Source: Litchfieldia alkalitelluris (GTDB lineage: Bacteria; Bacillota; Bacilli; Bacillales; Bacillaceae_L). From it: a stretch of 64,000 bases of DNA. Under the pieces are notes generated by a model. That model had not been told where the DNA came from. It ran no database searches and saw only the letters and a list, made by a program, of their open reading frames with translations. Below, one piece after another: positions 28,193-40,328 of the stretch. A program made the translations under genes and the position numbers. Numbering within the stretch: position 1 is the first letter of the stretch; each line of letters begins with the position of its first letter. The stretch is from positions 5,230,369-5,294,368 of the forward strand of contig NZ_KV917374.1 of NCBI RefSeq assembly GCF_002019645.1, written 5' to 3'.

Positions 28193-28294
28193 CTATCCGG
28201 TTGTAACCATCAAGAGTAATAGAGTTGAGTATAAAAAGAGCGCAACTCCCATTATCCATAATATAACAGTTATTATTTTAAAATGCTTCAACAT
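28193..28294 (-). CDS. 33-residue single-pass membrane miniprotein downstream of malG
   Basis: A small ORF with a good ribosome site: GAAGGTGATTTGAAATG, 22 bases after the malG stop. It encodes 33 residues: a short basic start (MLKHFK), then one long hydrophobic helix (IITVILWIMGVALFLYS...) and TTG at the C-terminus. The size, single transmembrane span and position within a transporter operon are like known bacterial regulatory miniproteins that bind membrane partners. I do not recognise a family. Coding is inferred from the start site, spacing and composition. Confidence 0.65.
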   Translation of the reverse strand: MLKHFKIITVILWIMGVALFLYSTLLLLMVTTG

Positions 28295-28316
28295 TTCAAA
28301 TCACCTTCTTACTTAA

Positions 28317-29162
28317 TTATCCTTTTTCAGCTCCTGCAGTCATACCTTCAACAATATATCGTTGGAAAACAAAGAACAGCACCATAAGTGGAATCGATAT
28401 CAGAACTGCCCCTGCTGCGAAAACAGTAAAGTTATTATTTTCTTGACCAGATACTAACGTGAACAATCCTTGCGCTAGTGTCCAGTTACTACTTGAACGT
28501 AGAATAACTTCTGCCATGATAAAATCCATACTTGCTCCAATGAAACTATTAAATGCAATAAACGAGATGATTGGCAAAGCAAGTGGTAACATTACCTTTG
28601 CAAAAACCTCCATATTTGAAGCACCATCAATTCTTGCTGCTTCCATTAAACTGTTAGGAATCCCATCAAAGAACCCTTTAACAATCCATGTATTAAACGC
28701 AACACTTCCTGCTGCTAAAACTAAAACATAACCAAGATGAGTATCTAATAATCCAAATGCACCTAATAGAGTATAAATTGCAATCATACCCATGATTGTT
28801 GGGAACATTTGAAGAATAATAATAGCCATAAGACCTTGTCTTTTACCCTTAAATCTAAATTTCGAGAATGCGTAGCCAGATAATACCCCAAAGACAGTTG
28901 AGATCAACATATTAGCTGTTGCCACTAAAATTGTATTTTTATACCATGTAACATATTGATATTTATCAAATAAGTCACTATAATGGCTCCAAGTCCATTC
29001 TGCAGGACTAGGAAAAATCTTTGAAGAGTGTAATGATTCACCAGGATTAACAGACCCAATAAATATGAAATACACAGGGAATAAACAAATTATTACTAAA
29101 GCTACTAAAATACCGTAAACGATAACCATATTAATAGCCTTTTTTACTTTAGGATTAAACAT
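28317..29162 (-). CDS. malG: Maltodextrin ABC transporter permease MalG
   Basis: A roughly 281-residue inner-membrane permease with six predicted helices. The ABC-interacting EAA loop is EAARIDGASNMEVFAKVMLP near residue 190. It pairs with MalF to form the channel for maltose and maltodextrins. The frame can start at ATG 29174, overlapping malF, but AAAGGGG lies directly against that codon and is better spaced for ATG 29162 (MFNPKVKK), one base after the malF stop, which I prefer. Third gene of malE-malF-malG. No malK-like ATPase gene is present, as in other bacilli that share MsmX. Confidence 0.9.
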   Translation of the reverse strand: MFNPKVKKAINMVIVYGILVALVIICLFPVYFIFIGSVNPGESLHSSKIFPSPAEWTWSHYSDLFDKYQYVTWYKNTILVATANMLISTVFGVLSGYAFSKFRFKGKRQGLMAIIILQMFPTIMGMIAIYTLLGAFGLLDTHLGYVLVLAAGSVAFNTWIVKGFFDGIPNSLMEAARIDGASNMEVFAKVMLPLALPIISFIAFNSFIGASMDFIMAEVILRSSSNWTLAQGLFTLVSGQENNNFTVFAAGAVLISIPLMVLFFVFQRYIVEGMTAGAEKG

Positions 29163-29163
29163 A

Positions 29164-30468
29164 TTAATGTGCATCCCCTTTCAACGCTTTTGTATTTCTT
29201 AAATTGAAATACGCAAACAGTGCAATGATTAAGAAGACAACAACAGCAACAGCGGATGATATCGCATATTGACCATTATTCAATGTCATTTTGAAGATCC
29301 ATGATAATAAGATATCTGTATGACCTGCATAGGTATAATCTGCATTTACAGGATTACCTTCTGTCATTAAATAAATAAATGTTAATTGATTAAAGTTAAA
29401 CGCAAATGTAAAGACCATTAACGGAACAGCTGCAACCATAACGATCGGGAAAGTGATATGTTTGAACTGTTGAATGATTGTTGCGCCATCAACTTCTGCT
29501 GCTTCATACAACTCTTTACTAATAGTTGTTAATACAGCAGTAAATAACGCCATCCAGAATGGGAATCCTAACCATAGGTTCGTTAATAATATCGCCGCTT
29601 TAGCCCACATCGGATCTGATAACCATCCAACCGATGGAATTCCTACGCTATTAAGCATTTTATTAATAACACCAAATTCTCCGTTATACATATTTCTGAA
29701 AATCAAAATACTAACGAAACCTGGTACAGCCCAAGGAATAATATATATATTTCTCCAAAACTTAGTGAACTTCACTACTTTTTGCGATAAAACAACGGCT
29801 ACAAATAATCCTGCAAAAACGACTAACACTGTCGATAGTACTGCCCAAACAACTGTCCAAGAAAATACACCTACGAACGTTCCTCGCCATGAATCCATTG
29901 AAAATAGTCTTACAAATTGATCTAGACCTACCCAATCAACCAATGCTTTTGGAGGTAAATAATTTGGAGAAGAGTAATTTGTAAAAGCTATTAAAGCGGT
30001 ATATACAAGTGGGAAAACAGTCAAAAGTATCATACAAATAGCAGTTGGTGTGATTAAAATATATGGGAATCCATTATCCCAAATACTTTTCATACTTTGT
30101 TTAATATTATTGATTTTTGCTCCTTGCTCACGAAGCTTACCAACTAGGAATGCATCACGAACACTTAAATAATAAATGGTAAAAATAAATACAAGAGCGA
30201 TAATTACCAATAGACCTTCTGCCATCAGTAAGATGGAATGATCACCCGGATCTACAACTCGACCTCTTTGTCTTACCTGTGGAGTATCACCTAATGTGAT
30301 AATGCCCCATAAACCATGAATAACTGTTTTTGTGAAAAAGACTAATACAATTAGCTCAAATGCAGCCCATAATCCACCCTTAATATACTGCTTGTTATAA
30401 ATTTGCCCAAGCCCCATAAAGATGACAGATAACACCGCTGCAATTTTACTATGTTTCTTTTCTGACAT
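29164..30468 (-). CDS. malF: Maltodextrin ABC transporter permease MalF
   Basis: A 434-residue permease. The N-terminal part (about 1-110) has extra helices with the motif MGLGQIYNKQYIKGG seen in Gram-positive MalF proteins, followed by the transport domain with the EAA loop YEAAEVDGATIIQQFKHITFP. The frame is open upstream to 30567, but ATG 30468 (MSEKKHSK) follows AGGGGGG at good spacing and is chosen; the upstream part would cover the malE-malF stem-loop. It partners MalG, and receives sugar from the MalE lipoprotein. Confidence 0.9.
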   Translation of the reverse strand: MSEKKHSKIAAVLSVIFMGLGQIYNKQYIKGGLWAAFELIVLVFFTKTVIHGLWGIITLGDTPQVRQRGRVVDPGDHSILLMAEGLLVIIALVFIFTIYYLSVRDAFLVGKLREQGAKINNIKQSMKSIWDNGFPYILITPTAICMILLTVFPLVYTALIAFTNYSSPNYLPPKALVDWVGLDQFVRLFSMDSWRGTFVGVFSWTVVWAVLSTVLVVFAGLFVAVVLSQKVVKFTKFWRNIYIIPWAVPGFVSILIFRNMYNGEFGVINKMLNSVGIPSVGWLSDPMWAKAAILLTNLWLGFPFWMALFTAVLTTISKELYEAAEVDGATIIQQFKHITFPIVMVAAVPLMVFTFAFNFNQLTFIYLMTEGNPVNADYTYAGHTDILLSWIFKMTLNNGQYAISSAVAVVVFLIIALFAYFNLRNTKALKGDAH

Positions 30469-30516
30469 TAAAAAGACCCCCCTAAAAGCGTCTGCAAGAA
30501 TTATGTTTAAAAACAA

Positions 30517-30565
30517 GGTCAGTAAGACGAGTTTGTGGAAAATCCTCAAATCAATCTTACTGACC
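30517..30565 (-). promoter_or_regulatory. malE-malF intergenic stem-loop
   Basis: GGTCAGTAAGA (30517-30527) and TCTTACTGACC (30555-30565) are perfectly complementary. There is no T-run, so it is more likely a processing or 3'-stabilising hairpin that raises malE expression over the permeases than a full terminator. The gan operon has one in the same place. Confidence 0.6.
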
Positions 30566-30599
30566 AATTAAAGTTTTACGTCAATATTAGTATCTAAAA

Positions 30600-31886
30600 T
30601 TATTGTTGTTGTTCAGAAATAGCTGTTTTAATTGTTTCAACTGCGTTATCTAACGATTTTTGAACATCAGCCTTGTTATTCCACATATCTGTTACAGCAG
30701 CATGAATTGGATCCCAAATTAGTGGCATTTCAGGAACGTTTGGCATTGGTACTGCATTTGTTGCTTGCTCTAAGAAAGCAACTGAAACAGGGTTTTCCTT
30801 AATTGTTTCATTTTCAAGTAATTCAGTTCTTGGTGGTAGTGCACCAGTTACTTCATAGCTTCTTAAAAGGTTTTCTTCATTTGTAATGAATTGTGCTAAT
30901 AATGAAGCAGCGTCAGGGTATTCAGTATAAGCATTAACATAGAATCCACGTGTTCCTGAGAAACTTGATTGTGGCGTTCCATCAACTGTTGGTAGTGGAG
31001 CTACTTTGTAATTCACACCAGCACTAGTATATCCAGGTGCTGCCCATGGTCCATTAATGTCAAATGCAAGTTTACCTTCATTAAATAAAGCTGTACGTAC
31101 ATCATAAGTGATATCTTCTGTCTTCATACCAGGGATAATTTCGTCACGAATACGTAAAAATTGTTCAAGTGCTTTTACAGAACCTTCATTATTTAAACCA
31201 ATATCTGTTACATCTGTGTTATTGTCACCAAATACATACCCACCGTTAGCTCCAACTAATCCATATTGGAAGTAGAAGTTAGCAGGCTCCATCATGAAAC
31301 CATAAGTATCATCACCAGTTAATTCAGAAGCCACGTTAATTAACTCATCCCAAGTTTGTGGAGCTTCTTTTACTAAATCAGCGTTGTAATATAATGCATA
31401 TGTTTCAATTCCAGCTGGGTAACCATATAATACATCCTCAAATGAAGTCGCTTGAATAGCACCCTCCATGAATTCTTCTTGATACTCTTCTGGCCAGAAG
31501 TTTTCAAGAACTAGACCAGCTGAGATTGCTCTACCAATACGGTCATGTGTTGAACCAAATACATCTGCTGCAAGTCCTGATGGACCATCTGTTGCTAAAC
31601 GTTCTGGAGCTTCTTCTTGAGTTACTTCCTCAACTGTAACAGGTATGCCATACTCTTCAGTGAACTTTGCTGCAACCTCTGTAGCCCACTCAAGTTGTTG
31701 ATCACCATCACTCCATAAAGTTAACTCTGCTCCTTCTTCAGGAACTACTTCAAAGTCTGTCGCTGTGTCTTCTGCATCGTTGTTACCTGTGTCAGTATTT
31801 CCTTCTGTTTCATCTTGTGATCCACAAGCTACTAATGTAAACACGATTCCAAGCACTAGGAAAATAGATAATAATTTTTTCATCAT
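30600..31886 (-). CDS. malE: Maltodextrin-binding lipoprotein MalE
   Basis: A 428-residue extracellular solute-binding lipoprotein of family 1. The signal peptide ends in the lipobox TLVACGSQ, with lipidated Cys near 21, followed by an acidic low-complexity linker (ETEGNTDTGNNDAEDT). The mature part matches maltose/maltodextrin-binding proteins (ELTLWSDG..., PAGIETYALYYN, FDINGPWAAPGY). It is the first gene of the operon, preceded by a 740-bp gap with LacI-type operators. ATG follows AGAGGTGG. Ligand is inferred from permease and GH13 neighbours. Confidence 0.9.
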   Translation of the reverse strand: MMKKLLSIFLVLGIVFTLVACGSQDETEGNTDTGNNDAEDTATDFEVVPEEGAELTLWSDGDQQLEWATEVAAKFTEEYGIPVTVEEVTQEEAPERLATDGPSGLAADVFGSTHDRIGRAISAGLVLENFWPEEYQEEFMEGAIQATSFEDVLYGYPAGIETYALYYNADLVKEAPQTWDELINVASELTGDDTYGFMMEPANFYFQYGLVGANGGYVFGDNNTDVTDIGLNNEGSVKALEQFLRIRDEIIPGMKTEDITYDVRTALFNEGKLAFDINGPWAAPGYTSAGVNYKVAPLPTVDGTPQSSFSGTRGFYVNAYTEYPDAASLLAQFITNEENLLRSYEVTGALPPRTELLENETIKENPVSVAFLEQATNAVPMPNVPEMPLIWDPIHAAVTDMWNNKADVQKSLDNAVETIKTAISEQQQ

Positions 31887-31982
31887 TGCTTTCCACCTCT
31901 AGTTTTTAATTTATAATTTAAGTTAAGTTAAGTATTTTATATACGAACAACTTTTTCTTTTATTTCACCCCCTTAAAATAAG

Positions 31983-32486
31983 TAAGCGTTTTACAAAACA
32001 CTCAAAAATATTTAAACACTATTCTTTGATTTAACACATAAAACAGTCATCGTTAATTTACGCAACCGTTTGCTCAAACGTTTCAAAGATTACATAACGA
32101 TTCTACTCATCTAACTACACCAAATTTATTCAGTGTTAAGTATAGTTCAATCATTTATAGGTTATCCCTAAGCAAAACTTTACCACACTTTGTTTATTCA
32201 GTGCAATCGTTTTCTCAAAAGACAAATGAAGTTCTACTAATCTCTCACTTAAAGTGCAAAATTACCATAACAACATATAATCCCAAGTTGTAATTGATTG
32301 TTACTGGTTGCAAATGATTGTTTTTACTAGTTTAGATAATAACACAGAATTAAAACAAAGTGCAAGCGGTTACTCAAATGATTTTTTTACCAATTCCAAC
32401 TTAAAATTAAAGAGTTACTATTAATTTTTATATGAAATTAATAAACTTATAGTATCATAGCAAATTAATTAAGTGCAAGCGGTTCC
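31983..32486 (-). promoter_or_regulatory. malE promoter region with repeated LacI-type operators
   Basis: Four related sites share the pattern TGCAANCGNTTNCTCAAA: 32062-32073 (GCAACCGTTTGC), 32203-32214 (GCAATCGTTTTC), 32362-32373 (GCAAGCGGTTAC) and 32475-32486 (GCAAGCGGTTCC). A cre-like TAAGCGTTTTAC is near 31983. Sites of this form suit a MalR-type LacI regulator, not encoded in this window. The gap 31887-32576 contains no ORF. Confidence 0.6.
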
Positions 32487-32577
32487 CTTTAGAATATACT
32501 TATCACTTTTTATCTTGATTTATGCAGATTTTCTTAAAATTTTTCATGTATTCTTATTACATAAGGGAACAGTACGC

Positions 32578-32617
32578 AAAAAACAGTGTAATATAGTAAT
32601 TAATACACTGTTTTTTA
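32578..32617. terminator. Bidirectional terminator-like hairpin
   Basis: AAAAAACAGTGTA pairs with TACACTGTTTTTT, 11 bases past the sensor kinase stop. T-runs occur on both strands. Confidence 0.8.
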
Positions 32618-32627
32618 ATAATCATTT

Positions 32628-34346
32628 TTACTCTTTTATAGGCAAAGATATCATGAATGTAGTACCCATTTCATTAGATTGAAGTTCTATTTTCCCACCA
32701 TGATTCTCAATTATTCGTTGAACGATCGTTAATCCTAAGCCTGTACCATTGTCCTTTGTTGTTTGAAATGGGTCAAAGATGGTTTTCTGTAACTCTTTCG
32801 GAATACCTGGCCCATTATCTTTGATAAATAATTGATACATTCCATCAATTACATCTGAATATATCTTTATCCAGCCTTTTTCACCGATGGCTTCACTACT
32901 ATTTCTAAAGAGGTTATAAAATACCTGTGTCATTTGCTTTGGGTCGACCATTAGTTTTGCCTTTGTCATATTCACCGAAAAACGAATATCTTGATTCGTG
33001 ACACTTGAATCAAATAGAGGAAGAATCTCTTTAACCAATGATTCAAGACAGACTTCTTTTATTATAGGAGCACCTGGTTTAGCAATTAGAAGCATATCAT
33101 CAATAATTGTATCAATACGCTTAAACTCTTTTAACAGTAACGGAAGTTGGAATTTATCTCTTTCATGATCCTTTAAGGAGACATTCATCAGTGATACAAA
33201 GCCCTGGATTACAGTTAATGGATTTCTGATTTCATGTGCAGCACCCGCAGCTAATTGCCCTAGCAATGCTAGTTTTTCAGATTGGTAAATCCGCTTTTCA
33301 AGCTCATCCGTGTCAGTAATATCGATAAAATAAATGATACGACCTATTAATTGCTCATATTGATCAATCAGCTTTGTTTGTGACATTAAGAGAAGATGTT
33401 TCACTTCCCCAACAGTATAATACACTTTGTTATTCTGGTAAGTTTCCCTTGTCCCTACATTCTTCCAGAACTCATGATTTAGCTCAGGATTACTGATAAG
33501 AAATTCCATGACTTGATTACTATTCAAATTCAACAATTTAGCGGCGGATGTATTCAAATCGATTGATGAAGTTTGATGATCAATCGTGATTACTCCTACA
33601 GGAAGTGAATCCAGAATCTGTTCTCGGTGTATTTTATCCTTTGATATCTTTTCGTATAAACGGAAATTATTACGAAAAGTAATTGATAGCAGGATGATGA
33701 TAAAAGTAAAAATGAATACACCAAATATAGGGTGTTCATGCTGCAATAACGTAATCAAAATATATGAACCAGCTAGTGTAATAAAATAGATTAATAGCGT
33801 ATCATTTAAGAAGCTCTTAATTACGGTGATAAACTGTTTCTTCGAAGCTAAATAAAAATAAGGAATTAATAAAACCATATTAACGATAAAGTACGATAAA
33901 AGGGAAACCAGAAAAGGGAAACTATGGTCTAGAATTACTCCATTAATTGCTCCACCAAGTTTCACATATATATTATATGTACAAGTGATCATCATGGTAT
34001 AAATGGAAAAATTAAAGATATGTTTCCACCATTGTACTTTTCTCCGAATTGCACTAAATATAATGGTACAGACCAATAGGGTCAAAAGAGTAGTTTCTAG
34101 CCCAAAAATAAATAATGTAGCTATATACAATGCTGTATCCATCGAGAGAAATAATAAGTTCCCTTTTGGTGGTTTAGGTATATAAAAATAGTCAGAAAGA
34201 ATAATCCCTAAAGCAATAACCAAAAATAGAGAAATTTCTATATTAGTAATTGGGAACTGAATTTGAAACAGAAAGGTTACGATGCCTAAAATCATGATGA
34301 CAAATAAATATCGATTAGTAATTATTTTTAAATTAAATCCAACCAA
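32628..34346 (-). CDS. Orphan membrane sensor histidine kinase (KinB-like)
   Basis: A 572-residue kinase: six or so membrane helices in the first 230 residues, a PAS-like domain (about 240-350), the HisKA dimerisation helix with phospho-acceptor His in GAAHEIRNPLT near 370, and an HATPase domain with the N, G1 (DNGPGIP), F and G2 (GTGLGL) boxes. Layout and the HEIRNPLT motif resemble sporulation phosphorelay kinases of bacilli, especially KinB. No response regulator gene is adjacent, which supports phosphorelay input, but this is an inference. The start is TTG with a weak GAGTGGG site. Signal unknown. Confidence 0.82.
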   Translation of the reverse strand: MVGFNLKIITNRYLFVIMILGIVTFLFQIQFPITNIEISLFLVIALGIILSDYFYIPKPPKGNLLFLSMDTALYIATLFIFGLETTLLTLLVCTIIFSAIRRKVQWWKHIFNFSIYTMMITCTYNIYVKLGGAINGVILDHSFPFLVSLLSYFIVNMVLLIPYFYLASKKQFITVIKSFLNDTLLIYFITLAGSYILITLLQHEHPIFGVFIFTFIIILLSITFRNNFRLYEKISKDKIHREQILDSLPVGVITIDHQTSSIDLNTSAAKLLNLNSNQVMEFLISNPELNHEFWKNVGTRETYQNNKVYYTVGEVKHLLLMSQTKLIDQYEQLIGRIIYFIDITDTDELEKRIYQSEKLALLGQLAAGAAHEIRNPLTVIQGFVSLMNVSLKDHERDKFQLPLLLKEFKRIDTIIDDMLLIAKPGAPIIKEVCLESLVKEILPLFDSSVTNQDIRFSVNMTKAKLMVDPKQMTQVFYNLFRNSSEAIGEKGWIKIYSDVIDGMYQLFIKDNGPGIPKELQKTIFDPFQTTKDNGTGLGLTIVQRIIENHGGKIELQSNEMGTTFMISLPIKE

Positions 34347-34602
34347 GCAAACCCACTCACTCCCACATAAAAAACATGATACTATAGTATTCTAGTTTAT
34401 ATAGCACACTAAAGCAATAAACATAAAAGAATGAATGAATTTAGCTTTGCCCGGTAATTTTCACACTTAAATTGTTACATTTATAGTTAGCCTCTTAATC
34501 TAATTACTCGCCTAAAAATGCGTTTATTTTTTATAGTTTACTAACTATTCATTCTTACTCATTTTCCCATAGAATCGATTACTTTCAATTAAATTATTGT
34601 TT

Positions 34603-35556
34603 CTATTCCCCAAATCCAGTTGCTATTACTGTAACAATGATCTCATCCTTTAAATTCTCATTGATAACTGAACCGAAAATCATGTTCACATCTTCATGTG
34701 ATGTCGATGATACAATACCGGCTGCTTCCTGAACCTCAAAGAGACTTATGTTTTTCCCACCTGTAATATTAATGATTACACCCTTTGCACCATGAATGGA
34801 GGTTTCTAACAAAGGACTGTTTATCGCTTTTTGTGCTGCTTCTACTGCGCGCTCTTCTCCTTGTGCTATTCCAATCCCCATTAAGGCAGTCCCTTTATGT
34901 GACATGACGGTCTTAATATCCGCAAAATCCAAATTAATTAAGCCAGGAACAGCTATTAAATCCGATATCCCTTGTACACCTCTCCGTAGGACATTATCTG
35001 CTTCACGAAAGGCATGGAGCATGGGTGTGTTTTTATCTACAACTTCTAAAAGTCTCTCATTCGGAATGATGATTAATGTATCTACAGCTTCCTTCATCGC
35101 TTGAATTCCTTGCTCAGCATTTATCGCTCGTCGATGACCCTCAAACCTAAAAGGTCGAGTTACCACTCCAATGGTTAACGCCCCCATCTGCCGGGCAATA
35201 TCTGCGACTTCAGGTGCGGCCCCAGTTCCTGTTCCACCACCCATTCCAGCAGTGATAAATACCATATCTGCTCCCTGCAGGACATCTTCAATTTCTTGTT
35301 TACTCTCCTCGACCGCCTTTTTACCTATTTCAGGGTTGGCCCCTGCACCTAACCCCCTAGTTAATGAAGCTCCAATTTGAATTGTCTTTTCCGCCTTCGA
35401 TAGATTAAGAGCTTGTCCATCTGTATTGATCGCAATGAACTCGACCCCCTCTACACCATCTTCAATCATTCGGTTTATGGCATTATTCCCACCTCCACCA
35501 ACTCCAACAACCTTAATCCTAGCTAACTGATCTATATCTTGATAGAATTCAAACAT
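34603..35556 (-). CDS. ftsZ: FtsZ paralogue lacking the C-terminal tail
   Basis: A 317-residue tubulin-like GTPase. The GTP-binding signature [15 protein letters not shown] is near residues 105-119, and the T7 catalytic loop [11 protein letters not shown] near 208-218 is intact. The protein ends with TVIATGFGE, just where the globular domain ends, so the disordered linker and the C-terminal peptide that bind FtsA, SepF, ZapA-type and EzrA partners are absent; downstream codons hit another stop after two residues. Typical FtsZ is about 380 residues and lies beside ftsA; here there is no division gene nearby. So this is probably a second FtsZ copy, not the main one. ATG follows AGGAGG. Confidence 0.85.
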   Translation of the reverse strand: MFEFYQDIDQLARIKVVGVGGGGNNAINRMIEDGVEGVEFIAINTDGQALNLSKAEKTIQIGASLTRGLGAGANPEIGKKAVEESKQEIEDVLQGADMVFITAGMGGGTGTGAAPEVADIARQMGALTIGVVTRPFRFEGHRRAINAEQGIQAMKEAVDTLIIIPNERLLEVVDKNTPMLHAFREADNVLRRGVQGISDLIAVPGLINLDFADIKTVMSHKGTALMGIGIAQGEERAVEAAQKAINSPLLETSIHGAKGVIINITGGKNISLFEVQEAAGIVSSTSHEDVNMIFGSVINENLKDEIIVTVIATGFGE

Positions 35557-35748
35557 TTAATTACCTCCTAAATTAACAACACTTTTAGAACCTTCTATAT
35601 AAGATTCGCATTTTCATCTCTATTTTTGTTAGTTTCTTGGAATTTGTTACTTAATTGGATTAGTAGTCATTTCACTGTTACATTCAAACAGTAATTGTAA
35701 CATTTACACTATACATGTAATGGTAAGTTCACAACTTATTGAACAATA

Positions 35749-35787
35749 TGTGAAAGTATTCACATATATATTGTGAATACTTTCACA
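35749..35787 (+). promoter_or_regulatory. Tandem Rex/Fnr-like operators before the DoxX gene
   Basis: Two 16-bp palindromes, TGTGAAAGTATTCACA (35749-35764) and TGTGAATACTTTCACA (35772-35787), flank TATATAT and together form one larger inverted repeat. Each fits the Rex pattern TTGTGAAN4TTCACAA and also the Fnr/CRP pattern TGTGAN6TCACA, so redox or oxygen control is inferred but the regulator cannot be decided. Confidence 0.65.
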
Positions 35788-35849
35788 TGGTTATATAATT
35801 CAGACATAGAGATAAATAAAAAATAAAAGTTACTAAGGAGAGGATCAAG

Positions 35850-36371
35850 ATGATCAACACTTTTATAAGAGAAAACACTATTGCAGCAGGGATTTTAGCA
35901 GTAATAAGAGTGTACCTAGGTTGGAGCTGGATGACAGCAGGTTGGGGTAAGATCACAGGTGGTGGCTTTGATGCTGCTGGATATTTAAATGGAGCGCTAG
36001 CAAACCCCGTCGCTGATAAAGCAACAGGTGCAGCCGTTTATCCAACATATAATGCATTCATTGAAGGGGTGGCCTTACCAAACGTCGGAATGATTAACTT
36101 CTTAATTCCATGGGGAGAGTTCTTAGTAGGTTTAGGGTTAATCCTAGGATGTTTAACAACAGCGGCTATGTTCTTTGGTCTTATGATGAACTTTATGTTC
36201 ATGTTTGCAGGAACAGTGAGCACAAACCCATTTATGATTTTAATCGGTGTTATTATTTTAGCAGCTGGTGCAAATGCAGGAAAATATGGAGCTGATTATT
36301 ATGTACTTCCATATTTAAGAAAAGTAACAAAACTTGGAGTTAATAGAGGAACTACTACAGACGTTGCTTGA
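35850..36371 (+). CDS. DoxX family membrane protein, copy 1
   Basis: A 173-residue integral membrane protein of the DoxX/DoxD family, with four predicted helices and the family glycines in GWSWMTAGWGKITGG and PWGEFLVGLGLILG. DoxD of Acidianus is a thiosulfate:quinone oxidoreductase subunit, but bacterial homologues are mostly uncharacterised and are often tied to redox stress or quinone metabolism. The upstream tandem Rex/Fnr-like operators fit such a role. ATG follows AAGGAGAGG. A copy at 47765-48286 differs at about eight residues, five of them in the last ten, so the rest is under constraint. Confidence 0.88.
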   Translation: MINTFIRENTIAAGILAVIRVYLGWSWMTAGWGKITGGGFDAAGYLNGALANPVADKATGAAVYPTYNAFIEGVALPNVGMINFLIPWGEFLVGLGLILGCLTTAAMFFGLMMNFMFMFAGTVSTNPFMILIGVIILAAGANAGKYGADYYVLPYLRKVTKLGVNRGTTTDVA

Positions 36372-36382
36372 CCTCTCTATTG

Positions 36383-36490
36383 CGCCAGACTCCCTCATTG
36401 CAAATGGTAATGAGGATGGGGACTTTTTGAGAGATAACTAATATATATAATTATTCCAAACGCCGAACTGAAATCTTCGGCGTTTTTTAT
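36383..36490 (+). terminator. Two terminators after DoxX copy 1
   Basis: The first (about 36386-36427) has CAGACTCCCTCATT arms with several mismatches, ending TTTTT. The second (36459-36490) is strong: AACGCCGA and TTCGGCGTT followed by TTTTT. Confidence 0.75.
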
Positions 36491-36664
36491 TTTGTTCATT
36501 CTAAAAAATGCTTGGTATAGGAATTCCACTCTCACTGCAACTCACGCGCACGATACCTTGGAAATCATAAATCCTCCTCGTTGAAAGAGCCTGTAAGAAC
36601 TTCTCTGCACCGTTTATATGTTTCTTTAAATATGAGTTAAATTGGATTACATAAGAGTGTTGCA

Positions 36665-37385
36665 TTCCTAAGTTCAGACAGCTTCAGAGTCAGATGCGGA
36701 AAGTTGACTGAACCAAGCAAACTTCGGACAGCTTTAGGGCTCAGACAGAAAGAGCTATCTGAACTTAAACTAACTTCGGATTCTTCAAGCTCCAGACAGG
36801 GAAAGCTGTCCGAACACAAGCCGACTTCGGACAGCTTTAGGACTCAGACAGAGAAAACCGTCCGAACACAAGCTAACTTCGGACAGCTTCAGCACTCAAA
36901 CGGAGAAAGCTGTCCGAACACAAGCCAACTTCGGACACCTTCAGCCTCCTTACAGAGAAAACTGTCCGAACACAAGCCAACTTTGGACACCTTCTGCGCT
37001 CAAACGGAGAAAGCTGTCTGAACACAAGGCCACTTCGGACACCTTCAGCGCTCAAACGAGTCAAGCTGTCCGAACCTATGCTAACTTCGGACAGCTTTAG
37101 GACTCAGACAGAGAAAACTGTCCGAACATAAGTTAACTTCGGACAGCTTCAGCACTCAAACGGAGAAAGCTGTCCGAACACAAGCCAACTTCGGACACCT
37201 TCAGCCTCCTTACAGAAAAAGCTGTCCGAACACAAACCAACTTTGGACAGCTTCAGCGCTCAAACGAGGAAAGCTGTCCGAACCTATGCCAACTTCGGAC
37301 AGCTTCAAGCTCCAGACAGGGAAAGCTGTCCGAACACAAGCCAACTTCGGACACCTTCAGCCTCCTTACAGAGAAAGCTGACTTC
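36665..37385. repeat. Repeat family B, array 2 (about 14 units of 52 bp)
   Basis: Fourteen tandem units of 51-52 bp. A typical unit is TTCGGACAGCTT, a variable 15-17 base loop (for example CAGCACTCAAACGGAG), AAGCTGTCCGAA, then a spacer like CACAAGCCAAC. The 12-bp arms are perfect complements, and the right arm can also pair with the next unit's left arm. It lies between convergent genes. A 105-codon ORF inside it is not a gene. Confidence 0.92.
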
Positions 37386-37458
37386 CCGTCAGTTTCTGGA
37401 TACCAATTCCGCGTGGATTTAGTGCAGTCTATATATTAACAAAAACACCCCCAATAAA

Positions 37459-37499
37459 AAATAAACCCCATCTCTTACATAACATAAGAGATAGGGTCT
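37459..37499 (-). terminator. Terminator of the galactan operon
   Basis: ACCCTATCTCTTAT and AAGAGATGGGGT form a stem with one wobble, followed on the minus strand by TTTATTTTTTATT, 12 bases past the galactanase stop. Confidence 0.8.
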
Positions 37500-37511
37500 A
37501 TTTAGTTAACA

Positions 37512-40310
<2,799 letters not shown>

Positions 40311-40328
40311 TTAATAAACTTACTCATA

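Larger units (their letters stand above)
35706..36430 (+). repeat. Direct repeat copy 1 (DoxX gene with promoter and terminator)
   Basis: About 725 bp, including operator, DoxX gene and terminator, is repeated in the same orientation at 47621-48345. The two copies bracket the gan operon and repeat array B2, about 11.2 kb of unique DNA. Confidence 0.85.

Noticed and set aside
36704-37021. 105-codon plus-strand ORF in array 2 and a minus-strand ORF overlapping it
   Set aside because: A 52-bp unit shifts frame every repeat, there is no ribosome site, and the product is a by-product of the array.
19070-37385. CRISPR arrays at the two family B loci
   Set aside because: The repeated part is a palindromic pair and the intervening sequences are themselves repeated within an array, not unique spacers; no cas genes are present.
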